This document shows, piece by piece, positions 48,433-57,471 of a DNA stretch of 64,000 bases. Source of the stretch: Streptomyces griseochromogenes (GTDB lineage Bacteria > Actinomycetota > Actinomycetes > Streptomycetales > Streptomycetaceae); contig NZ_CP016279.1 of the NCBI RefSeq assembly GCF_001542625.1, positions 186,001 through 250,000 on the forward strand, written 5' to 3'. The number at the start of each line of letters is the position of its first letter. Position 1 is the first letter of the stretch. A program made the translations under genes and the position numbers. The notes under the pieces are model-generated. The model ran no database searches. It saw only the letters and a program-made list of their open reading frames with translations, and was not told the origin of the DNA.

Positions 48433-50466
48433 GTGTCCGGTTCGGCGCGGGGCGTCACCGTGGTGGTCCTGGCCGCCTTCGCGAGCGTCTATCTCGTCGC
48501 GGGATCGGTGCTCGCGCCGGCCGTGTTCGGACTCCAGCTCTTCCACGTCCTGCCCGCTCTGCGGCGCCGGGTGCCCGGACGGGCGTGGCCGCTCGCCGCC
48601 CAGGCGGCGGCCTGCTACGCGGCGGTGTACGTCACCGGTGCCTCCGTGGGCATCCTCGGCTTTCTCGGCGGTTCGCTGCTGCTGACCCCCGCATGGCCCC
48701 TGGCGATACCGGTCGCCGCGGGCGCGGCGGTCACCGGGCCCCTGGACTCGGCCATCAGCATGGTGCTCATGAGCCTGGTGATCTACGGCCTGACCCGGCT
48801 CACCGAGCGCGCGGACGAACTCCACACCGCCCGGCTGGGCCTGACGGCCGCCGCCGTCGCCGAGGAGCGGCTGCGGATCGCCGGTGAGCTGAGCGAGGGC
48901 CTCGGGCGCGGCCTCGCCGAGATCACCACCGGTGTACGGGCGGCCCTGGCGAAGCCGGAGCGGGCCGAGCGGCTGCTCGCGAGTGTCACCCGCTCGGCAC
49001 GCGACTGCCTCGCCGACGCCCGGCGCTCCGCCGCCTCCTTCCGCTCCCTGTCGCTGGCGCCCGAGGCGACCGCGGCGCGGGCCCTGCTGACCACCGCCGG
49101 GATACCCGTGGAGGTGCGCACCGGGCACACCGAACCCCTGGGCCCGGCGGGCACGTTGCTCGCGGACGTGCTGCGTGAGGCGGTGACCGACCTCGTGCGC
49201 CGTGGCACGGCCACCGGCTGCCTGATCGAGACGGCCGCCGAGCGGGGACGGATACGGCTGCGCGTCGTCAGCGACGGGGCGCGGACGGCCGAGGACGAGA
49301 GCCTCGGCGCCCTGCCCGACCGGATCGCCGACGCGGGCGGCACGCTGACCACCGGGCTCACCCCCGAAGGGCGGCACGTCGTGGAGGCCGAACTGCCCGA
49401 TGCGGCGCGGCCCCCGGAGCCGGCCGGCGACCGGTACGCCCATGTGCTCTCCGTCGCCCTGCTGGTCACCGTGCTGGTCGGGTTCTCGCTCAAGAGCCTG
49501 CTGCTCGTCCCCGGCGACCTCGTCCTGCCCGCCGCCGCCTGTATGGCCCTGGTGATCGCGCTGCAGGTCCGCTCGGTCCGCGGACGGCACATGGTGGCCC
49601 TCGCGGTGATGGCGCTGTGCACGTATCTGCCCCTCCTCGCGTTCGGCCGCGCCTGGATGGGGGCCGCCGGGTTCCTCGCCGGACCGCTGCCGCTCGCGTT
49701 CGGCCGCCGGGTGGGCTGGCCGCTGGTCGGCTGTGTCACGGCGAGCGTCGCGCTGATCGGGACGTGGCTGCGGCTGCCGGTCGCGACGACGGTCAACTAC
49801 ACCCTGAGCGCCGTGGTCACCGGGCTCGTCGTGTACGGGCTGCTGCGGCTCGCCCAGATCGTGAACGAACTCAGGGAGGCGCAGCGGCGGCTGGCCCGCG
49901 CGGCGGTCGTCGAGGAACGCCTGCGCGCGGCCCGCGACCTGCACGACCTGCTCGGCCACAGCCTGGCCGGCATGCTTCTGACCTGCGAGCTGGCCCGCAG
50001 GCTGCCGCCCGAGCGGGTCCCCGCCGTCCTGGCGGACGTCCTGGCCATGGCCGAACGCGGCGAGGCCGACCTGCGGGCGGCCACCGGCGGCACGGGCCGG
50101 ATGTCACTGACCGCGGAGGCGGCCTCGGTGCGCGCGGTCCTGGCCGCCGCGGGCATCGACGCCGAGGTGTCGCTCGCCCACGACGGCCTCTCGGCCCCGG
50201 CCGAGACCGCGCTGAGCGCGGTGCTGCGGGAGGCGGTCACCAATGTGCTGCGGCACAGTGCCGCCCGGTCCTGCGTGATCTCGACGGTGATGGAGGACGG
50301 CGGGACGCGGCTTCGGGTGCGCAACGACGGGGCGCGTGGCCCGCGCGGCCGCAGGGGATCCTCGGGGATCGGCAACCTGACGACCCGGCTCGCGGCGCTG
50401 GACGGGAAACTGACCGTCATCGCGTCCGGCGACGGCTGGTTCGAGCTGGTCGCGTGGATACCGTAG
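48433..50466 (+). CDS. Tandem NarL-type sensor histidine kinase with degenerate first half
   Basis: 677 residues that are an internal duplication. Each half has about five membrane helices, a dimerisation helix and an ATPase-like domain. Second half: VEERLRAARDLHDLLGHSLA with the phospho-acceptor His, LREAVTNVLRHS (N box) and SSGIGNL (G box). First half: AEERLRIAGELSEGLGRGLA, where the His is replaced by Ser, and LREAVTDLVRRG, where the N-box Asn is Asp. Only the second half can be a kinase; the first may be sensory. It converges with its likely partner regulator at 50588. GTG with GGGGGAGG. Confidence 0.9.
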   Translation: MSGSARGVTVVVLAAFASVYLVAGSVLAPAVFGLQLFHVLPALRRRVPGRAWPLAAQAAACYAAVYVTGASVGILGFLGGSLLLTPAWPLAIPVAAGAAVTGPLDSAISMVLMSLVIYGLTRLTERADELHTARLGLTAAAVAEERLRIAGELSEGLGRGLAEITTGVRAALAKPERAERLLASVTRSARDCLADARRSAASFRSLSLAPEATAARALLTTAGIPVEVRTGHTEPLGPAGTLLADVLREAVTDLVRRGTATGCLIETAAERGRIRLRVVSDGARTAEDESLGALPDRIADAGGTLTTGLTPEGRHVVEAELPDAARPPEPAGDRYAHVLSVALLVTVLVGFSLKSLLLVPGDLVLPAAACMALVIALQVRSVRGRHMVALAVMALCTYLPLLAFGRAWMGAAGFLAGPLPLAFGRRVGWPLVGCVTASVALIGTWLRLPVATTVNYTLSAVVTGLVVYGLLRLAQIVNELREAQRRLARAAVVEERLRAARDLHDLLGHSLAGMLLTCELARRLPPERVPAVLADVLAMAERGEADLRAATGGTGRMSLTAEAASVRAVLAAAGIDAEVSLAHDGLSAPAETALSAVLREAVTNVLRHSAARSCVISTVMEDGGTRLRVRNDGARGPRGRRGSSGIGNLTTRLAALDGKLTVIASGDGWFELVAWIP

Positions 50467-50551
50467 CGCTCCGCCGGAGGACCGGTACGTCATCCGCGGA
50501 TTCGTCGTGGCCGGTCGCGACCGTGTGACGGAGCCGCGCATCGATTCGTCC

Positions 50552-50568
50552 GCGCCCTTTCGGGGCGC
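50552..50568. terminator. Hairpin between convergent kinase and regulator genes
   Basis: GCGCCC (50552-50557), loop TTTCG, GGGCGC (50563-50568). It sits in the 121-bp space between two convergent genes and could end both transcripts. The surrounding bases resemble a degenerate Streptomyces intergenic repeat. Confidence 0.45.
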
Positions 50569-50587
50569 TGCCGCACCGCGAACAGTC

Positions 50588-51196
50588 CTAGATCCAGCCC
50601 GCCTCCGTCGCGATCCGGACCGCGTCCGTGCGGTTGCGGGCGTTGAGCTTGGTGACGACGGCCGTCAGGTAGTTGCGGACCGTGCCCGCCGTGAGGTGGA
50701 CCTGTCGAGCGATCTCGGTGGCCTCCGCGCCCGCCGCCACCAGCCGGAGCACCTCGGTCTCGCGCGGGGTGAGCGGATTGTCGGCCAGGTCCCACGCGGT
50801 GACCGCGAGCGAGGGGTCGAGCACCCGCTCGCCCGCCGCCACCTTCCGCACGGCGGCGACCAGTTCCTCCGGCGGCGCGGTCTTCAGCACGTACCCGTCC
50901 ACCCCCGCACCCAGCGCCCGGCGCAGATGCCCGGGTTTGCCGTACGCGGTGAGCATCAGCACCCGGCAGCCCGGCAGCTTCTCGCGCAGTACGGCCGCCG
51001 CGTCCAGCCCGTCCAGCGCGCCCGGCATGTCGATGTCGAGCACGGCCACGTCCGGCTCGTGGACCCGGGCCGCGTCCACGGCCGCGGCGCCTGAGCCGAC
51101 GTCGGCGACGACCTCGAAATCCTCCTCCAGGCCGAGCAGCGCCGCCAGCGCCCCCCTGATGATGTGCTGATCCTCCGCCAGAAGCACCCGTATCAC
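50588..51196 (-). CDS. NarL/DesR-type response regulator
   Basis: 202 residues. Receiver domain: acidic pair in VLLAEDQHIIRGAL, phospho-acceptor in VAVLDIDMPGALDG, Thr in VLMLTAYGKPG and Lys in GYVLKTAPPEEL. LuxR output domain: LTPRETEVLRLVAAGAEATE, then RQVHLTAGTVRNYLTAVVTK. GTG 51196 lies just after a TATATGT box and lacks a ribosome binding site, so leaderless translation is likely; the longer frame to 51247 crosses the promoter. It is divergent from the ABC transporter operon and should activate it under control of the tandem kinase. Confidence 0.92.
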   Translation of the reverse strand: MIRVLLAEDQHIIRGALAALLGLEEDFEVVADVGSGAAAVDAARVHEPDVAVLDIDMPGALDGLDAAAVLREKLPGCRVLMLTAYGKPGHLRRALGAGVDGYVLKTAPPEELVAAVRKVAAGERVLDPSLAVTAWDLADNPLTPRETEVLRLVAAGAEATEIARQVHLTAGTVRNYLTAVVTKLNARNRTDAVRIATEAGWI

Positions 51197-51202
51197 CCGG
51201 CC

Positions 51203-51209
51203 ACATATA
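51203..51209 (-). promoter_or_regulatory. Probable -10 element of the response regulator gene
   Basis: TATATGT on the minus strand, six bases before GTG 51196. It is the only AT-rich box in the spacer. Confidence 0.4.
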
Positions 51210-51316
51210 CCAGTTGGGCCGCGCCGTGTCCGGTTCGTCCGGCTCATGACGAGGTCATGCTGCGGTCATGACGCCGTCCATGGGCCGCCTCGTTTCCGCT
51301 CGGCAGGCTGGAAGCC

Positions 51317-52048
51317 ATGGATGACACAGTGCGGTTGGACGCGGTCAGCAAGGTCTACGGCAAGGGGCAGGGGGCCGTCGCCGCGCTCCGTGAGGTCTCG
51401 GTGAGCATTCCGCGGGGCAGCTTCACCGCGGTGATGGGCCCCTCGGGATCGGGCAAGAGCACGTTCCTGCAGTGCGCCGCCGGCCTCGACACCCCCACGT
51501 CGGGCACCGTCCGTCTCGGCGGGACGGATCTGACCGGGATGAACGAGACGAAGCTGACCCGTCTGCGCCGGCAGCGGGTCGGGTTCGTCTTCCAGGCGTT
51601 CAACCTCGTCCCCTCGCTGACGGCCCAGGAGAACATCACCCTGCCGCTGCGCCTGGCCGGTGTCCGCCCGGACCGGGCCTGGCTCGGCGAGATCGTGCGG
51701 CGAGTGGGTCTCGAAGGCCGTACGAACCGCCGCCCGGCCCAGCTCTCCGGCGGCCAGCAGCAACGCGTCGCCCTCGCCCGTGCCCTGGCCGCCCGGCCCG
51801 AGGTGATCTTCGGTGACGAACCGACCGGAGCACTCGACACGATGACCGCCCGCGATGTCCTGGCCCTGCTGCGGGAGACGGTCGACGACATGGGCCAGAC
51901 GGTGGTCATGGTGACGCACGACCCGGTGGCGGCCTCCTACGCGGACACCGTCCTGTTCCTGGCCGACGGCCGCATCGTGGACCGGATGAGCGGTCCTTCC
52001 TCCGACAAGATCGCCGAACGGATGACCCGGCTGGGAGCGTGGAAGTGA
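51317..52048 (+). CDS. ABC transporter ATP-binding protein (MacB/LolD type)
   Basis: 243 residues. Walker A GPSGSGKSTFL near 40, Q loop VFQAFNLVPSLTAQENI, signature LSGGQQQRVALARAL near 143, Walker B VIFGDEPTGALD, and H loop VMVTHDPVAA. The architecture matches type VII (mechanotransmission) ABC systems that extract substrates from the membrane or pump peptides. Its TGA overlaps the permease ATG, so the pair is coupled. Confidence 0.95.
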   Translation: MDDTVRLDAVSKVYGKGQGAVAALREVSVSIPRGSFTAVMGPSGSGKSTFLQCAAGLDTPTSGTVRLGGTDLTGMNETKLTRLRRQRVGFVFQAFNLVPSLTAQENITLPLRLAGVRPDRAWLGEIVRRVGLEGRTNRRPAQLSGGQQQRVALARALAARPEVIFGDEPTGALDTMTARDVLALLRETVDDMGQTVVMVTHDPVAASYADTVLFLADGRIVDRMSGPSSDKIAERMTRLGAWK

Positions 52049-54504
52049 TGGCCGTGCTGACCCTCGCACTGAAGACCCTGCGCCACCGCAAGGCCGCCTT
52101 CGCGGGCGCGTTCGTCACCCTGCTGTGCGCCGCCGCGCTGATCACCGCCTGCGGGATGCTGCTGGAGACCGGGCTGCGCGGCCGGGTCGCACCCGAGCGC
52201 TACGCCGGTGCCCCCCTCCTCGTGGCCGGGGACCAGTACGTGCACCGCACCGTCCACAAGTCCAACGGCAAGACGAAGCACAAGGCGAAGCCGATCGCCG
52301 AACGCGCCTGGATCCCCGCGTCGTTGACGGCGAAGCTGCGCCGGACCCCCGGTGTGCGCGAGGCGGTCGCCGAGGTGACCTTCCCCGTCGGCACCGGCGG
52401 CGGCCGGGCGCAGGGCCACGGCTGGGACTCGGCGGCACTCACCCCCTTCACCCTGGCCTCCGGTCACGCCCCGAGGACCGGCGGCGAGGTGGTCGTCGAC
52501 GCCCGCTCGGGCGCCCGCGTGGGCACCCGGCTGTCCGTGCTCACCCCGGCGGGCCCCGCCGCCTACCGGGTCTCTGGCGTCACCCGGCAGGCCCTGCCCG
52601 GCCAGGACACCCTCTTCTTCGCCCCGGCCGAGGCACGCCGACTCGCGGGCCGCCCGGGTCAGGTCAGCGCCATCGGGGTGTTCCCGAAGCCGGGGGAGCG
52701 GCCCGAGGTGGCCGCCGCCCTGCGCGGCACCGGGGCGCTGGAGTACACCGGGGAGGCCCGCGGCGCGGTCGAGTTCCTCGACGCGCAGCGGGCCCGGGTC
52801 AAGCTCGTCAGCCTGGGCGGAGCACTCGGCGGCACGTCCCTCCTGGTCGCGATCCTCGTCGTGGCCGGCACCTTCGCACTCTCCGTCCAGCAGCGGCAGC
52901 GGGAGATCGCCCTGCTGCGCGCCGTCGCGGCCACCCCGAAGCAGCTGCGCCGGCTGCTCGGCGGCGAGGCGCTGGTGATCGCCGTCGCCGCGGGGGCGGC
53001 CGGCTCCGCCGCCGGCGTCGGACTGGGCTTCTGGCTGCGCTCCCGGTTCGTGGCACTGGGCGCCGTACCGGAGCATCTGCGGCTGGTGGTCAGCCCCTTC
53101 CCCGTCTTCGCCGCGCTGCTCGCCACCATGCTGGCCGCATGGGCCGCGGCCCGTCTCGCGGCCCGCCGGGCGGTGCGGGTGCGCCCGGCCGAGGCGCTCG
53201 GCGAGGCGGCGCTGCCGACCGCGCGGCTGCCCTGGGCCCGGCTGGTGGCCGGGCTGCTCGCCACCGCGGGGGCCGTCGTCCTCACCCTCGTCCTGTCGAC
53301 GCTGTCCACCGAGGCGGCCAGCAGCCCCGTGGTCATGGTCACCGCCCTGATGTGGACCGTGGCGGTGTCCCTCCTCGGCCCCCCGCTGGCCCGCGCGGCC
53401 GCCGCCCTGCTCGCCGTGCCGCTGCGCGCCTCCCGCGTCGGCGGACACCTGGCCGCGGCCAACCTGCGCACCGGCTCCCGCCGGCTGGCGTCCGTCATCA
53501 CCCCCCTGTGCCTGCTCGTGGCGATGACGTGCACCATCCTCTTCACACAGACCACGATGGGCCACGCGGCCCAGCGGGAGGTCGCCGCGGGCAGCCGCGC
53601 CGACTACGTCCTCGGCCCCCAGGTCCCCGGCCCGGTCGCCCGGTCGCTGCGCGGGAGGCCGGGCGTCGAGGCCGTCACCGAGGTGCTGCACACCTCGGTA
53701 CGGGTCGGCCTGTCCAAGTACGCCGCACAGGCGGTGACGACCGAGGGCCTCACGCGGACGACCGACCTGGGTGTGACCGCCGGTTCCCTGCGCGGTCTCG
53801 GCAAGGACTCCATGGCGGTCAGCGAGAACGCCGCCGGCCGCCTCGGCGTCTCGGTGGGCGACACCGTCAGCCTCACCCTCGGCGACGGAACCCCCGCCAC
53901 CCTCAAGGTCGCCGCGCTCTACACCCGCGGCCTGGGCTACGGCGACCTCACCCTCTCCCACGACCTGGTCGCCCCGCACGTGGACGATCCCATGGGCACC
54001 CTCTACGTCGCGGCCCCCGGCCTGAGCCGCGCCGAACTGTCCGCCCTGGTAGCGGGGGTGCCTTCCGTCACGGTCATGGACCGCGCCCGGGCCGTCGCCG
54101 CGAGCGCACCGGACGCCGAGGTGAACTACGTGGCCATGGGCCTGATCATCGCCTTCAGCGCGATCTCCGTGATCAACACCCTGGGCATGGCGACCGCGGA
54201 CCGCTCCCGGGAACTGGCCCTGCTGCGGCTGGTGGGCACCACCAGGCGCCAGGTCCTGCGCGTGCTGCGGCTGGAGGCGCTCGCCGCCCTCGCGATCGCC
54301 ACCGTCCTCGGCACGGGCATCGCCCTGCTCACCCTGACCGCCTTCGCCACCGGCATGACCGGCTCGCCCCTCCCGCACATCCCGCCGCTCACCTACCTCG
54401 GCGTGCTGGCCCCCACGGCCGCCCTCGCCCTCGCGGCGACGTCCCTCCCGGCCCGGGCGGCTCTGCGGCAGCGCCCCGCGGAGGCGGTCGGCGGCCGGCA
54501 GTGA
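52048..54504 (+). CDS. FtsX-like ABC transporter permease
   Basis: 818 residues. Membrane helices: one at the N-terminus (AAFAGAFVTLLCAAALITAC), a first FtsX block at about 255-400 (LLVAILVVAGTFALSVQQRQ, then EIALLRAVAATPKQLRRLLG), a central pair near 415-460, one near 490, and a second FtsX block at about 690-810 (LALLRLVGTTRRQVLRVLRL). Two large extracellular domains lie between. The layout is that of ten-helix BceB/MacB-like exporters for peptides or lipids. ATG 52048 is preferred to GTG 52039. The neighbouring two-component system suggests a detoxification module. Confidence 0.92.
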   Translation: MAVLTLALKTLRHRKAAFAGAFVTLLCAAALITACGMLLETGLRGRVAPERYAGAPLLVAGDQYVHRTVHKSNGKTKHKAKPIAERAWIPASLTAKLRRTPGVREAVAEVTFPVGTGGGRAQGHGWDSAALTPFTLASGHAPRTGGEVVVDARSGARVGTRLSVLTPAGPAAYRVSGVTRQALPGQDTLFFAPAEARRLAGRPGQVSAIGVFPKPGERPEVAAALRGTGALEYTGEARGAVEFLDAQRARVKLVSLGGALGGTSLLVAILVVAGTFALSVQQRQREIALLRAVAATPKQLRRLLGGEALVIAVAAGAAGSAAGVGLGFWLRSRFVALGAVPEHLRLVVSPFPVFAALLATMLAAWAAARLAARRAVRVRPAEALGEAALPTARLPWARLVAGLLATAGAVVLTLVLSTLSTEAASSPVVMVTALMWTVAVSLLGPPLARAAAALLAVPLRASRVGGHLAAANLRTGSRRLASVITPLCLLVAMTCTILFTQTTMGHAAQREVAAGSRADYVLGPQVPGPVARSLRGRPGVEAVTEVLHTSVRVGLSKYAAQAVTTEGLTRTTDLGVTAGSLRGLGKDSMAVSENAAGRLGVSVGDTVSLTLGDGTPATLKVAALYTRGLGYGDLTLSHDLVAPHVDDPMGTLYVAAPGLSRAELSALVAGVPSVTVMDRARAVAASAPDAEVNYVAMGLIIAFSAISVINTLGMATADRSRELALLRLVGTTRRQVLRVLRLEALAALAIATVLGTGIALLTLTAFATGMTGSPLPHIPPLTYLGVLAPTAALALAATSLPARAALRQRPAEAVGGRQ

Positions 54505-54857
54505 CCGGCACTCCCGCGTGGCCGGTGGACCGGCCGCGGGGACCACGGTGTCACCGTGCTGCCCGGCCCGGGACCGCCGCCGCCGGCGGACCACCTCCGG
54601 TGCGGGCCGGCCGGGCGATCCCCTCGGCGAGGGTGAGGGCCTCCGAGACGGCGTGCGGCGGCAGCCCGGCCGCCTCGCTGTCCGCGGCGGCCGCGAGCAG
54701 GGCCGCGTCCAGGGTGTCCGCCGCTTCACCGAGCTGATCGCGGAGCACCCCCGGCTCACCGCCACCACCGTCCAGACCGTCGGGGCCAAGGGCTACGACG
54801 GTTTCACTCTCGCCCTGGTCACCGCCTAGCGGGGCGGGCGGGCGCGTCGGCACGGGC
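54505..54857. other. Scar region with two gene remnants
   Basis: No complete gene. It begins with a 7+7 bp palindrome (CACGGTG-T-CACCGTG, 54544-54558). The minus strand between about 54610 and 54715 has coding-like text (TLDAALLAAAADSEAAGLPP, then VSEALTLAEGIARPARTG), while the plus strand after 54715 carries a methyltransferase C-terminus. The two meet head to head, as expected from a deletion between neighbouring genes. Confidence 0.45.
54715..54829 (+). pseudogene. C-terminal fragment of a SAM-dependent O-methyltransferase
   Basis: About 37 codons (VRRFTELIAEHPRLTATTVQ, then TVGAKGYDGFTLALVTA) ending in TAG. The TVQTVG-KGYDGF ending is typical of the C-terminal strands of a Streptomyces methyltransferase family. 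The rest of the gene is absent. Confidence 0.55.
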
Positions 54858-55985
54858 TCAGCGCCACACGCGCAGGTAGTCGGTGGTGAAGGTGATCGGG
54901 GTGGTGCCGCTCGGTGCGGGGTGGTAGGTCCCGTCGCTGACGGAGAGGTTGAGGATGATGTTGGGCGACCAGGTGGTGCCGACGCCGGTCTGGTCGGAGT
55001 AGATCCGGCTGCCGTTGATGTACCAGTCGTCGTTGGTCGCGCCGAAGCGGACGCCCACGGTGATCCACGCGCCGGGATAGATGGTCCTGGCGTTGACGTA
55101 GTAGATGGCGGCCGGGCGGACGTGGTTGGTGATCTCCAGCAGGTTCGGGTTGTCGGGGTGGTACTCGAATCCGTCGATCTCGCTGTCCCCGTCCAGCCAG
55201 GTCCAGCTGGCGGGCCAGGTGCCGTCGGCGCCGGGCAGTTGGACGCGGGTCTCGATGTAGTCGCCGGTACGGGTCCGGAAGTTCTGTGTGGTGCCTTCGG
55301 TGGTCAGCAGCCCGGTGTCCCACGACCGCAGGCCGTTCTCCAGGATGTGGCTGCCGGGCGTGGCGGTGAAGGTGGCCGTGCCGCTGCCGGGCACGGTGAT
55401 CGCCGGGGGGGTCAGCCAGTCGAGCTTGCTGTCGTACGGGTTGTGGTTGCCGTACTGGTAGGCGCTGGTGGTGGAGCCGTTCCAGCGGCTGCCGAAGGCG
55501 AGGGGGCCGTTGAACTCCTCGTCGAAGGCGAGCGACTTGCCATAGGCGGGTGAGGACGACGGGGGGCCGGTGATGGTGAGTGTGCGGGAGGGCAGGTTGT
55601 GATAGCCGGTGGACGTCCGGTAGTAGCCGAACTCGGTGTAGGTGCCCGGAGCGAAGGTGCGCGGACCGGTGGTCATGGTCAGGCCGTTGCCGCAGATCGT
55701 CGTGGTGCCGCGCGCGCCGGGGAAGTCGAGGTTGTCGCCGGCCGAGTCGCGCACCGCCACACCCAGCTGCTGCACCGTCAGACAGCCTCCGGTGGTGTGG
55801 ACCCGCAGGGTCGCGGTCACCGGCGTGGTCAGCGAGGCGGTCGTGGGGCCCAGGAAGTCCTGGACGACGGTGGGCGCGGCCCAGGCGCGGCCCGTGGGGA
55901 TCAGTGCCAGCAGTATCGCCATCGCGACGAGGCCGACGCGATGACGGATCGACAGGGTGACGGGCGCGGTCGCGGGGCGGCTCAT
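54858..55985 (-). CDS. Secreted GH16-like glycoside hydrolase
   Basis: 375 residues. A long signal peptide (RHRVGLVAMAILLALIPTGR, cleavage after AWA) leads to a beta-sandwich N-terminal domain of about 100 residues, then a GH16-type jelly roll (LAFDEEFNGPLAFGSRWNG, and DYIETRVQLPGADGTWPASW). The catalytic motif is DSEIDGFEY near residue 265, matching the ExDxxE of laminarinases and related endo-beta-glucanases. PNIILNLSVSDG and the terminal DYLRVWR fit the family. Starts two bases after the upstream stop. Confidence 0.85.
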   Translation of the reverse strand: MSRPATAPVTLSIRHRVGLVAMAILLALIPTGRAWAAPTVVQDFLGPTTASLTTPVTATLRVHTTGGCLTVQQLGVAVRDSAGDNLDFPGARGTTTICGNGLTMTTGPRTFAPGTYTEFGYYRTSTGYHNLPSRTLTITGPPSSSPAYGKSLAFDEEFNGPLAFGSRWNGSTTSAYQYGNHNPYDSKLDWLTPPAITVPGSGTATFTATPGSHILENGLRSWDTGLLTTEGTTQNFRTRTGDYIETRVQLPGADGTWPASWTWLDGDSEIDGFEYHPDNPNLLEITNHVRPAAIYYVNARTIYPGAWITVGVRFGATNDDWYINGSRIYSDQTGVGTTWSPNIILNLSVSDGTYHPAPSGTTPITFTTDYLRVWR

Positions 55986-55987
55986 CG

Positions 55988-56524
55988 TCAGCCCACCTCG
56001 ATGACATAGGACGTGGTGTTGTTGCCCAGGTTCGTGTCGTCCGGGCTGGTCACGCTCACCTTGCCGCCCGAGAGCGTGGACCCGGGCGTGGTGCCGGCCC
56101 GGATCAGGACGGGGATCTGCACGGTGGCGGTCTTCAGCAGCCGGAGCCCGGGCGCGAAGGTGCACACCACGGTGCTTCCGTTCGCGTTGGGGGTGCAGGT
56201 CGAGGGGAAGTACGGCCCGATGGCCGTGGCGCCGGTCGGGACGGTGACGGTGACGGTGGCGGTGGAAGCCGTGTCGTCGGGCCCGTAGTTGGCGATGAGC
56301 ACGCGCAGCCTGGTGATGCCACCGACCGGTGCGCCGGCGATGCCGGCGCCGACGATGCCCAGATCCGAGTGGGAGGGGTCGGCGGCACGGTGAGGCGTCG
56401 GCCGTACGGCCAGGGTGTGCGGCCGGGCTCGTAGCTGGTCGGCTGCGGCGGGCGTCGATCCGGCCGCGCACACCGCGGCGACCAGAGCGACTCGACACAC
56501 AACCGAGGACCGGATCCGAGGCAC
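55988..56524 (-). CDS. Secreted DUF11/CARDB-type beta-sandwich protein
   Basis: 178 residues. Signal peptide (RSSVVCRVALVAAVCAAGST, cleavage near AAA), then a single Ig-like domain with LRVLIANYGPDDTASTATVT and PDDTNLGNNTTSYVIEVG, the LGNNT ending being typical of DUF11/CARDB domains used in cell-wall or adhesive proteins. Two Cys (STCTPN, VVCTF) likely form a disulfide. GTG 56524 with GAGGAGAG; upstream of the GH16-like gene in one operon. It may bind the same polysaccharide or the wall. Confidence 0.8.
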   Translation of the reverse strand: MPRIRSSVVCRVALVAAVCAAGSTPAAADQLRARPHTLAVRPTPHRAADPSHSDLGIVGAGIAGAPVGGITRLRVLIANYGPDDTASTATVTVTVPTGATAIGPYFPSTCTPNANGSTVVCTFAPGLRLLKTATVQIPVLIRAGTTPGSTLSGGKVSVTSPDDTNLGNNTTSYVIEVG

Positions 56525-56784
56525 CTGTGCTCTCCTCTTGGGTGCGTAGGCGAAGGTGGGGGCGGCGACACCGCACACCGACACTCCCCGGATGCGTCAC
56601 GCGGCATATGCCGTCCACGGCAGGACCACTCCAACAGCCCAGGCGGCCGGGCAATCCGTCTGGCCCTGTCGCCCGTATGTACTCACAGAAGGAACTCCTT
56701 CCACGGCGACAAGTCCTTCCGCGGCGATTGCGCCACCCTCCGGCCGGGACCCTCTCATCCGTTGCCCGAACAGCTGGAGTCGCC

Positions 56785-57252
56785 ATGAACTCCGCCCATG
56801 TCACCGAAGTCGCTCTGACGGGAGTCGGAGTGTGCTGTGCCGTTGCCAACGCGGTTCTGCACTCGCTTCTCGTGCCCGATCATCTGGAGGAGAAGTTCTA
56901 CATCGGCGTCCTGTTCGCCGTCGGGAGCGCCGTCATGCTGGTCGTGGCCGTGGCGCTCCCCCTCCTGAAACGCCCGATCGCCGCATGGCTGACCGGGTCG
57001 GCCGTCAGCCTCGGCATGATCGTCGGCTTTCTGCTCTCGCGCACCGTCGGGCTGCCGTACGGCTACCACGAATCCGGCTGGGAGCCGCCGTACGGCCCCC
57101 TCTCGCTGCTGGTCGAGGGACTCTTCGTCCTCGCCTTCCTCACCTGGCTCGGGCTCGGGGCGGCCGAGGACGCCGTACCCGGACCTCCGCCGGCGGCGGA
57201 GCGTGAGCGGGTCTCGCCCGGGCGGGTCACACCGCGACGCGGGCCGGGCTGA
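56785..57252 (+). CDS. Four-helix membrane protein
   Basis: 155 residues. Helices VALTGVGVCCAVANAVLHSL, FYIGVLFAVGSAVMLVVAVA, AAWLTGSAVSLGMIVGFLLS and LLVEGLFVLAFLTWLGLG, then a charged tail. HSLLVPDHLEEKFYIGVLFA and SRTVGLPYGYHESGWEPPYG are the most distinctive loops. No named family recognised. ATG after CTGGAG; divergent from the GH16 operon. Confidence 0.75.
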   Translation: MNSAHVTEVALTGVGVCCAVANAVLHSLLVPDHLEEKFYIGVLFAVGSAVMLVVAVALPLLKRPIAAWLTGSAVSLGMIVGFLLSRTVGLPYGYHESGWEPPYGPLSLLVEGLFVLAFLTWLGLGAAEDAVPGPPPAAERERVSPGRVTPRRGPG

Positions 57253-57471
57253 GCCGGACGCACTCCTCTTCCGGGGCGGCCCTGCTCGGCCTCCTGGCCG
57301 CCGGGGCGCTCGGCGCCTGACCATTGCGTGAGGTACGACGGCGGATGCGGCGCTTGCTACATTCGGCTCCGTGCCGTCCATGGAACCGGGGAGCCGCCGG
57401 CCGACGCGCTCTCCCTCGGCCAGGGGATCCGGCCGCTCCGGCGGCCCGACCGCGGCCCCGGAGGGGGAGCG

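Noticed and set aside
51937..54789. 950-codon minus-strand frame opposite the ABC permease
   Set aside because: Compositional shadow of the FtsX-like gene, which has membrane helices and coupling to the ATP-binding subunit.
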